Assembly: GCA_020855015.1 (NCBI GenBank)
Contig: JAHKLP010000140.1
Coordinates: forward strand, 1 to 9,405
Reading direction: 5' to 3'
DNA from: Methanobacterium sp.
GTDB lineage: Archaea; Methanobacteriota; Methanobacteria; Methanobacteriales; Methanobacteriaceae
Length of the DNA: 9,405 nucleotides
The translations under genes were made by a program, and so were the position numbers. Each line of letters starts with the position of its first letter. Position 1 is the stretch's first letter. Below the pieces are notes generated by a model. That model ran no database searches. It was not told where the DNA came from and saw only the letters and a list, made by a program, of their open reading frames with translations. Positions 6,036 through 9,405 of the stretch are shown piece by piece.

Positions 6036-6623
6036 ATGGATATAGCTGAACAATTATTTCTCGATAAAGGATACGAGAATACCATGGTTAGAGATATCGT
6101 TAAAAAAGCAGGGGTGGCTCAGGGCACTTTCTACTATTATTTCAAATCCAAAGAAGATATTCTAGACGAAATAACTGATAAATACATCAATATAATTGTT
6201 GAAAGCATGGAAAAAATATCAAAAGACGAGAATTTAAACGCCCTTGAAAAACTGGTCCAAATATTTCAGTTTTCACTGTCCTTTAGAAATGATACGAGGA
6301 GTATAATGCAGTATGTACATGAGAAAAAGAACGTTCACTTGCATCGTAAATTCGAACAGAGGATTCCTCTTCAAACTGTATGGCCATTAGCCCGTATATT
6401 TAAACAGGGTGTTGCGGAAGGGATTTTCAACACCCAATACCCAGAAGATGCTGCCAAAGCGTTTAATGGAATCTCAGCAATGGTTCTGCAGGGAATAGAT
6501 AATGCTGATCATAATTCAGAGGAATTTAGAAGGAAATTTATGGCAATTTTCGATTTTACTGAACGAATTTTGGGCACAGAAAGTGGGGTTATAATCAATG
6601 CTTTCCGTGAAAAAAGTGCTTAA
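6036..6623 (+). CDS. TetR-family transcriptional regulator
   Basis: This is a DNA-binding repressor with an N-terminal TetR helix-turn-helix: residues 13-45 read YENTMVRDIVKKAGVAQGTFYYYFKSKEDILDE, including the conserved GTFYYYFKSKED recognition-helix end. The remaining roughly 150 residues form the all-helical ligand-binding and dimer domain, which is variable in this family, so the ligand cannot be predicted. ATG 6036 is the first conventional start, but it falls inside the first DNA-binding helix. The frame is open upstream to 5967, and the codons from 5994 (IRVTKSPEERRQEL) supply the missing start of that helix, so the real protein is probably about 14 residues longer. The gene sits directly after the glycosyltransferase and before the hydrolase, and the palindrome at 4590-4607 is its likely target. 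It probably represses its own operon until a ligand binds. Confidence 0.92.
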   Translation: MDIAEQLFLDKGYENTMVRDIVKKAGVAQGTFYYYFKSKEDILDEITDKYINIIVESMEKISKDENLNALEKLVQIFQFSLSFRNDTRSIMQYVHEKKNVHLHRKFEQRIPLQTVWPLARIFKQGVAEGIFNTQYPEDAAKAFNGISAMVLQGIDNADHNSEEFRRKFMAIFDFTERILGTESGVIINAFREKSA

Positions 6624-6654
6624 AAAATATCAAGGATAATTGGTGGGATTGATT

Positions 6655-7803
6655 GTGAAAAAAACAGAGTTTAAATTTCCAGTAGGATACCATGATTTCC
6701 ATAAGGATCAGGTTTTTAATTATCAGATGAATCGCTGGTACTCCATGGGCTATGCTCGTATGGAAGATATGAAAGAAGCCGCTACAAATATTGAAAATTT
6801 TGCAGATTGGAAAAGGGAAATGCTCAAACAGGCTGAAAAAGCAGCTTCAGATGACCGAATGATTAATGCGGCTTTTTATTACCGTGCTGCCGAATTTTAT
6901 TTGTTATATAATGATCCTGAAAAGGAAACGTTATATGATAAATTCAGTGAACTATTTTACCAAGCTTTTGCCGATGACGAGATTGAACGCTTTAAAGTAC
7001 CCTTTGAAGATAGTTTTTTACCAATCATGAAAATAACTGGAGAAACTAATAAAGCCGGGGAAAATAAGGGTACAATTGTCCTTCATGGTGGTTTTGATTC
7101 TTTCATAGAGGAATTTTATTCCTGGATGAGATATTTCGCGGACCATGGCTATGATGTAGTTGCCTTCGAAGGCCCGGGACAGGGAGCAGCCCGGAAAAAA
7201 CACGGCCTCCCTTTCAACTGGCAATGGGAAAAACCTACTGCTGCTATTTTAGATTATTTTCATCTGGATGATGTCACCTGGCTGGGCATATCCATGGGGG
7301 GATGGCTATGTTTTCGGGCAGCAGCATTTGAACCACGAATTAAAAGAGTAATAGCTTCAGGTATTGCCTATGATTATATGAAATTTCCCAATTATTTTGC
7401 CCAACAATTAGGGAAACTGTTTTTCCATCATTTTAGAAATTATTCTAATAAAGTATCCTTGAAGCAAATAGAGAAGGGTGGTGTTGATGGATGGAGTATC
7501 AGTAACTTGATGTACATTACTGATAAGAAAACACCCATGGAAGCTTTTGATGTGGCAGAACAGTTGAATGCCGAAAATCTTCATTCTGAAATGGTAAAAC
7601 AAGATGTTTTGATCCTCACTGGGAGGGAAGATCATTTCATTCCTTTTAAAATGCATAATATGCAGGTGAAAGCGTTAATCAATGCCATTTCTGTGACGGA
7701 TCGAGTATTCACTCAAAAGGAACAGGCTCAGAATCACTGTCAAGTGGGTAACATAGGATTAGCATTGGGAACAATGTTAAAATGGATTGAGAGTGTAGTG
7801 TAA
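6655..7803 (+). CDS. Alpha/beta hydrolase (esterase-like)
   Basis: This is a predicted cytosolic serine hydrolase of about 382 residues. From GTG 6655, the oxyanion-region motif LHGGFDS is at about 143-149, the nucleophile elbow GISMGG has Ser213, the acid is probably Asp326 in GREDHFIP, and His361 in QNHCQVG completes the triad. The roughly 110-residue helical N-terminal region before the core is as in FrsA/DUF1100-like and dihydropseudooxynicotine-hydrolase-like enzymes, which cleave esters, amides or carbon-carbon bonds of small molecules. The start is one of several: TTG 6640, GTG 6643, TTG 6649 and GTG 6655. GTG 6655 is chosen because GGTGG at 6642-6646 lies 8 bases before it and it gives MKKTEFKFPVGYHDF. 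It begins 31 bases after the TetR gene in the same direction, so it is probably the third gene of that operon and acts on the same compound as the glycosyltransferase. The substrate is unknown. Confidence 0.88.
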   Translation: MKKTEFKFPVGYHDFHKDQVFNYQMNRWYSMGYARMEDMKEAATNIENFADWKREMLKQAEKAASDDRMINAAFYYRAAEFYLLYNDPEKETLYDKFSELFYQAFADDEIERFKVPFEDSFLPIMKITGETNKAGENKGTIVLHGGFDSFIEEFYSWMRYFADHGYDVVAFEGPGQGAARKKHGLPFNWQWEKPTAAILDYFHLDDVTWLGISMGGWLCFRAAAFEPRIKRVIASGIAYDYMKFPNYFAQQLGKLFFHHFRNYSNKVSLKQIEKGGVDGWSISNLMYITDKKTPMEAFDVAEQLNAENLHSEMVKQDVLILTGREDHFIPFKMHNMQVKALINAISVTDRVFTQKEQAQNHCQVGNIGLALGTMLKWIESVV

Positions 7804-7843
7804 CCAGTAATAAGTTTAGAAATAATCAATAACACATATAACG

Positions 7844-7910
7844 GAGGAGAAGTGTTGGGATCTTGGAGTATCCTATGATCAAATTTACCTTTTACGGATG
7901 CATTTGCTAG
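7844..7910 (+). pseudogene. Possible relic of a small or lost gene start
   Basis: A strong Shine-Dalgarno stretch (GGAGGAG, about 7844-7850) is followed by GTG/TTG codons and a frame of only eight codons. A second site, GGAG at 7865-7868, lies 6 bases before ATG 7875, which opens an 11-codon frame, MIKFTFYGCIC, ending in TAG at 7908-7910. MIKFTFYG resembles the N-terminus of UlaG/YtkL-like MBL hydrolases (MKxTFYGHACF). This is too short to prove anything. Confidence 0.2.
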
Positions 7911-7922
7911 TTTATTATTATT

Positions 7923-8687
7923 CTAACTAAATTTTACATTTGGATTCACATATCGTCCCCTTTTTTTAGTGGAATTACCATATTGAATTGCTCGTGTTGG
8001 GCAGCGATTTATACATGCACTGCAATGGCTGCATTTTTCCTTTATCCATACTGGTTTTCTATTTTCTATTTGTATCACTTCAGTTGGACACATTTCTGCG
8101 CATGATCCGCAGTTATTGCAATCTTCTGTGGCGTAAAACTTTTTGGTTTTACGATAAATTCCATAGATTGGGTATAAAATTGGGGTAAATGGGAAAAGAT
8201 AACCATGAAATGCGAAATTACCTTTTTCTTTTGTATCTACAAGTTTAGCTACATTTTCTATTTCATTTTCAGCATCTTGAAGAACTAAATTTTGTTCCTC
8301 CTTTGTTGGCACATCATACATGATCGTGTAATTATTGGGCATAAGAACAGAAAATGAGCTGTTTAACTCGAGATTTTTCTTTTCTAACAACTTTTTAAGC
8401 ATTTTATCTGCATTTCCAATTGATCCACCACATGTAATTACGGAGTATATATAATGCTTTGAATCGCTTTTGATGTTCAACTGGTCTACAAATTCAGCAA
8501 CAACTGTAGGTAGTCCATAGAAATAAACTGGAAACACAAATCCTATTTTTTCATCTTTTTCTAATTGATATTCAAAGTGTTTTTCACGTATAGCATCAGC
8601 AATATCTATAAGTTTGATTCCGTCATTTTCAGACAGTTTTTGGGCGACATATAACGAGTTTCCAGTTCCGGAAAAATAGAAAATCAT
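7923..8687 (-). CDS. EFR1-type flavodoxin/2x[4Fe-4S] ferredoxin fusion, second copy
   Basis: This is a second predicted electron carrier of the EFR1 type, 254 residues, cytosolic. The FMN loop is FSGTGNS at residues 5-11. The C-terminal ferredoxin domain has two standard sets, cysteines at about 190, 193, 196 and 200 and at 219, 222, 225 and 229, each ending in Cys-Pro. The overall order matches the copy at 1577-2398, but most of the sequence differs, so they are not a recent duplication. The frame is open upstream to a TTG at 8702, but ATG 8687 is chosen because GGAGGAGG on the minus strand lies 5 bases before it and the N-terminus MIFYFSGTGNS is the family standard. The nitroreductase gene lies 36 bases upstream on the same strand, so the two are probably one operon and the EFR1 protein could supply its electrons. 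Confidence 0.92.
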   Translation of the reverse strand: MIFYFSGTGNSLYVAQKLSENDGIKLIDIADAIREKHFEYQLEKDEKIGFVFPVYFYGLPTVVAEFVDQLNIKSDSKHYIYSVITCGGSIGNADKMLKKLLEKKNLELNSSFSVLMPNNYTIMYDVPTKEEQNLVLQDAENEIENVAKLVDTKEKGNFAFHGYLFPFTPILYPIYGIYRKTKKFYATEDCNNCGSCAEMCPTEVIQIENRKPVWIKEKCSHCSACINRCPTRAIQYGNSTKKRGRYVNPNVKFS

Positions 8688-8723
8688 GAAATCCTCCTCC
8701 AAAACATATTTTTTTTGCCATAA

Positions 8724-9405
8724 TTATTTCAAGCGCAAACTAGCAACATATTCATATTTCTTGATTTTTTCAATATCTGGGTTGTCAAATTCAATTCTAG
8801 TTTCCTTACCAAAATGTTCTGCTGCCAGTTTCAAGTGATAGAGACTGATTCCCACATCAATTGGTGGGAATTTTTTGATTAAAAGTCCACGAACGAAGTC
8901 TGGTTTGATTAGATAAGAATGAATTAAATTTTCATCTCCTGTAAAAAACCAGGGCTGTCCATTACCGGCAGAAGGAGCTAAGCGTGCCGCTTCCAGTATA
9001 TTCTTCGCACCTTTAATGTCACTTATCTCATGGAGAGATTTTCTCTTAAACTGCGAAGTACTTGTACGGTGTAATGGTTCATTTGCCTTTCCAAAGGGCA
9101 TTAATATGATAAATTTTAGACTTGAGCTTTCTAAGCCTTCTTTGTTCAGTTTCGGGATGCCCTGCCAGCAACTACCCATGCCATTAGCAGAAAAAAACAG
9201 GTCCATCTGCTGCATCATGAAGCCTACATTGTTTAGATAACCTTCTTTAACCTCTGAAAATACAGCAAGATAATGGGGTGCTTTTTTCATCATCCTTCTT
9301 TTTACCAAGTCAGGAGATAGTATCTTAAATTCAATTCCAATATTCTCATGTAACGGTTCTAATGTTTTCAAGTAATCGTTGATTTCGTTTAATGCACTGT
9401 TATCC
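8724..9405 (-). CDS. Nitroreductase-family protein (TM1586-like), 5' end cut by window edge
   Basis: The frame is open to the right edge of the window, so the N-terminus is missing; 226 residues are visible. The sequence matches FMN-dependent nitroreductases of the putative TM nitroreductase type (as in TM1586), which have two half-domains in one chain. Seen here are the KAPHYLAVFSE and NVGFMMQQMDLFFSANGMGSCWQG stretches of the first half and, in the second, EAARLAPSAGNGQPWFF, a typical nitroreductase FMN-contact motif, followed by FPPIDVGISLYHLKLAAEHFG. A TTG at 9371 is not the start, because the frame continues upstream with DNSALNEINDY. The family reduces nitro compounds, quinones or similar acceptors; the physiological substrate is unknown. 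The EFR1 ferredoxin gene follows 36 bases downstream on the same strand and is a plausible electron donor. Confidence 0.85.
   Translation of the reverse strand, partial: DNSALNEINDYLKTLEPLHENIGIEFKILSPDLVKRRMMKKAPHYLAVFSEVKEGYLNNVGFMMQQMDLFFSANGMGSCWQGIPKLNKEGLESSSLKFIILMPFGKANEPLHRTSTSQFKRKSLHEISDIKGAKNILEAARLAPSAGNGQPWFFTGDENLIHSYLIKPDFVRGLLIKKFPPIDVGISLYHLKLAAEHFGKETRIEFDNPDIEKIKKYEYVASLRLK

Noticed and set aside
5986..6045. ATG at 5986 overlapping the glycosyltransferase stop (ATGA) as a start for a separate small gene.
   Set aside because: It lies one base from the GGAGG, is out of the TetR frame and encodes only about 19 unremarkable residues. A single-base indel here remains an alternative to the AUA start.
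7018..7656. Two minus-strand open frames inside the alpha/beta hydrolase gene, and similar antisense frames at 42-239, 741-959 and 3369-3578.
   Set aside because: All lie opposite genes with clear family motifs and show no protein-like features of their own.
7988..9240. Plus-strand open frames of 66 and 74 codons inside the EFR1 and nitroreductase genes.
   Set aside because: They are antisense to genes with diagnostic cysteine and flavin motifs; cysteine-rich look is a by-product of the opposite strand.
1..9405. Search by eye for CRISPR arrays, tRNA genes, transposase genes and phage genes.
   Set aside because: No regularly spaced repeats, no tRNA-like TTCRANNC box context with matching arms, and no recombinase or transposase motif was seen.

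Overview
The window looks like the chromosome of a low-GC methanogenic archaeon, most likely a Methanobacterium-type species. This is inference from gene content and style, not from a marker gene. The signs are two EFR1-type flavodoxin/ferredoxin proteins, a DUF6326-like membrane protein, an archaeal TATA box (TTTATATA) just upstream of an operator palindrome, T-run terminators, and ribosome binding sites of the GGAGG/GGGGG type. No rRNA, tRNA, CRISPR array, transposase or phage gene was seen.

Layout. Positions 1-3114 (+ strand) carry the 3' end of a medium-chain NAD(P)H dehydrogenase, a small-molecule SAM methyltransferase, a four-helix DUF6326-like membrane protein closed by a hairpin/T-run terminator, then an EFR1 ferredoxin followed by an MBL-fold hydrolase. 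Positions 3241-4487 hold two multi-pass membrane proteins without assigned function. After an AT-rich intergenic region of about 260 bp, 4751-7803 hold what looks like one transcription unit: a GT1/UGT-type glycosyltransferase, a TetR-family repressor and an alpha/beta hydrolase. On the minus strand, converging on that unit, 9405-7923 hold a nitroreductase-family protein (5' end cut by the window edge) and a second EFR1 ferredoxin, 36 bp apart.

How the genes work together. The most coherent module is the glycosyltransferase-TetR-hydrolase unit. Its promoter region has a TATA box at 4568-4575 and, about 25 bp downstream where transcription should begin, a perfect 18-bp palindrome (TTGACTGACATCAGTCAA, 4590-4607) of the size TetR dimers bind. 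The simplest reading is a ligand-induced, self-repressed operon that glycosylates and hydrolyses a small molecule. The ligand is unknown. The two EFR1 proteins are probable electron carriers, one next to an MBL hydrolase and the other with a flavin nitroreductase.

Oddities. Two genes (the methyltransferase and the TetR gene) have family-like coding sequence running upstream of any ATG/GTG/TTG, and each has an AUU or AUA codon at good distance from a Shine-Dalgarno sequence. The glycosyltransferase leader is long and contains three small inverted repeats. The gap between the convergent units contains well-formed ribosome binding sites followed only by tiny open frames, possibly the relic of a lost gene.
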